Shown here: one piece after another, positions 4,250 through 5,074 of the stretch | Numbering within the stretch: the first letter of the stretch is position 1 | How the letters are laid out: each line of letters starts with the position of its first letter | Origin: Candidatus Methylomirabilota bacterium | GTDB taxonomy: Bacteria > Methylomirabilota > Methylomirabilia > Methylomirabilales > CSP1-5 | Assembly: GCA_023249165.1 (NCBI GenBank) | Contig: JAHFDE010000146.1 | Location: 1 to 5,074, forward strand | Direction: 5' to 3' | DNA: 5,074 nucleotides | The notes under the pieces: generated by a model | The model's input: only the letters and a program-made list of their open reading frames with translations | Told to the model about the DNA's origin: nothing | Database searches by the model: none | Translations under genes and position numbers: made by a program

Positions 4250-4264
4250 CACCCCTTCCCATCC

Positions 4265-4293
4265 TTGACACGTCCTTGGAAACCACCGACAAT
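4265..4293 (+). promoter_or_regulatory. Sigma-70-like promoter (TTGACA / GACAAT)
   Basis: TTGACA (4265-4270), a 17-base spacer and GACAAT (4288-4293, four of six consensus matches) form a plausible promoter with a start near 4300. It is placed to transcribe the gene at 4370. As at C1, the -35 hexamer sits in CCTTGACA just right of a repeat copy. Confidence 0.5.
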
Positions 4294-4369
4294 CGCTGCA
4301 TCCGTTGGAACTCTGAGAACAGGGATATGCTCACCAGCGTATTCGACAGTTAGGCCGCGCCCTCACGGG

Positions 4370-4912
4370 ATGAGACGACAGTTCTGGCAACGTCAGTTTC
4401 AGCTCAAGGCAAACGAGCCGGGATCGTGGGTTCTCGAAGCGCGCCGCCTCAAGCGCGCGGCAGATCTTGTCTTCGAAAAAGTCGCCACTGACCTCGAGAA
4501 GATGGCTCGAGGAAGCTCCCCAACGGAGCTCGAAAACCTAGAGTGCACGAAGGCCGCAAGCCTGCTTTACGGGCTCTCACTCGAAAACCTCCTTAAGGGA
4601 TTGATCATCAGGAACGAGGGTTCCCGGATCTCCAGCTGGACATTGAGAAGGTGGCCGGGCAGGGGTCACAACCTCGTTTCCCTTTCCAAACGGGCGGGCG
4701 TTGCTCTCGATGCTAACTCCTGTGATCTCCTATCTCGACTTAGCGCCTACGTTGAATGGGCTGGTCGTTATCCCATTCCTACGGCGGGGGATCGCATGCC
4801 GCTCAGGCAGCGGAACGTTTCGCCTGAGTGGTTCCCACTACCCCTCCAGGCCGGAGAGCGCAAAAGCCTCGACGCGCTCTACGAAAGCATCGAACACGCC
4901 GCAATGGCCTGA
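4370..4912 (+). CDS. Uncharacterised helical protein, possibly HEPN-like
   Basis: I choose ATG 4370, giving 180 residues, because the open frame upstream (a TTG at 4265) would be the -35 box of the promoter. The ribosome site is weak (CACGGG). The protein is mostly helical and soluble: residues about 15-45 (EARRLKRAADLVFEKVATDLE), about 60-80 (ECTKAASLLYGLSLENLLKG), a GRGHNLVSLSKRAG segment, then LLSRLSAYVEWAGRYPIP. The pattern of a helix ending in LENLLKGL and a later GHNL-type segment recalls HEPN-domain proteins, many of which are ribonucleases of abortive or toxin systems. RRWPGRGH could be read as an R-x4-6-H motif. I hold the HEPN assignment weakly. GTTAGGC occurs at 4349-4355, 14 bp before the start. 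Confidence 0.6.
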   Translation: MRRQFWQRQFQLKANEPGSWVLEARRLKRAADLVFEKVATDLEKMARGSSPTELENLECTKAASLLYGLSLENLLKGLIIRNEGSRISSWTLRRWPGRGHNLVSLSKRAGVALDANSCDLLSRLSAYVEWAGRYPIPTAGDRMPLRQRNVSPEWFPLPLQAGERKSLDALYESIEHAAMA

Positions 4913-4993
4913 CGCGGGCGGCCTCAGACAGGTATTCTCTCCAGAGGGATTTTCCGGGCAGCCTGGGCGACGCGACTTCGGAACGAACCGAAA

Positions 4994-5074
4994 ATGCATG
5001 ATCAACTCAGCAAGCTTTCGCAGAAAATTCTCCCGTGCAACGAATGTGCAAGGCTTCCAGATAAAGCTGCGCAG
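4994..5074 (+). CDS. 5' end of a gene, possibly uracil-DNA glycosylase family 4/5
   Basis: Twenty-seven codons from ATG 4994 remain open to the window edge: MHDQLSKLSQKILPCNECAR and on. The helix followed by CxxC and RL resembles the N terminus of iron-sulfur uracil-DNA glycosylases (families 4 and 5), where such a pair provides the first cluster ligands. That is the only evidence. The Shine-Dalgarno is weak, and a TTCGG/CCGAA hairpin (4977-4981, 4988-4992) lies directly before the ATG. A second ATG at 4998 opens a different frame that is also open to the edge. Confidence 0.4.
   Translation, partial: MHDQLSKLSQKILPCNECARLPDKAAQ

Overview
The window reads as a GC-rich bacterial chromosome segment carrying small accessory genes. 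Every gene I can support lies on the + strand. The mix (two toxin-antitoxin modules, a GYD-domain protein, an SRPBCC protein, an FlK-like thioesterase) is reminiscent of soil or subsurface lineages such as Rokubacteria/Methylomirabilota or Deltaproteobacteria. That placement is an impression, not proof. No rRNA, tRNA, CRISPR array, integrase or transposase is visible.

Layout. 1-523: a toxin-first RelE/Phd-type pair, with the toxin entering from outside the window. 524-829: a dispersed repeat copy (C1), a good promoter, about 130 bp of structured untranslated sequence and a strong intrinsic terminator. 830-1535: a GYD-domain gene and an unrecognised 120-residue gene. 1536-1875: repeat copy C2 and a non-coding stretch ending in an extended -10 promoter. 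1876-3396: a pterin-4a-carbinolamine dehydratase (PhhB-like) with an inserted palindrome, an SRPBCC protein, and a thioesterase closely resembling fluoroacetyl-CoA thioesterase FlK. The last two are separated by an 89-bp hairpin built like an integron attC site. 3397-4174: repeat copy C3, then hicB and a frameshifted hicA. 4175-4912: repeat copy C4, a promoter and a possible HEPN-like gene. 4994 to the end: the start of a gene that may encode a uracil-DNA glycosylase.

Two structures cross gene boundaries. First, a sequence of about 54-105 bp occurs four times, always on the + strand and always within about 50 bp after a gene stop. It divides the window into modules (relE-phd | GYD-orf120 | phhB-SRPBCC-flK | hicBA | HEPN-like gene). 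At least two copies are followed by a TTGACA promoter element. Second, the SRPBCC gene is bracketed by 26-30 bp direct repeats, one containing the integron-core-like heptamer GTTAGGC, and is followed by the attC-like hairpin. Together with the co-oriented small genes and two addiction modules, this suggests a decayed or atypical gene-cassette array. The recombination boxes are imperfect and no integrase is in view, so this is a hypothesis. The modules do not form one obvious metabolic pathway.
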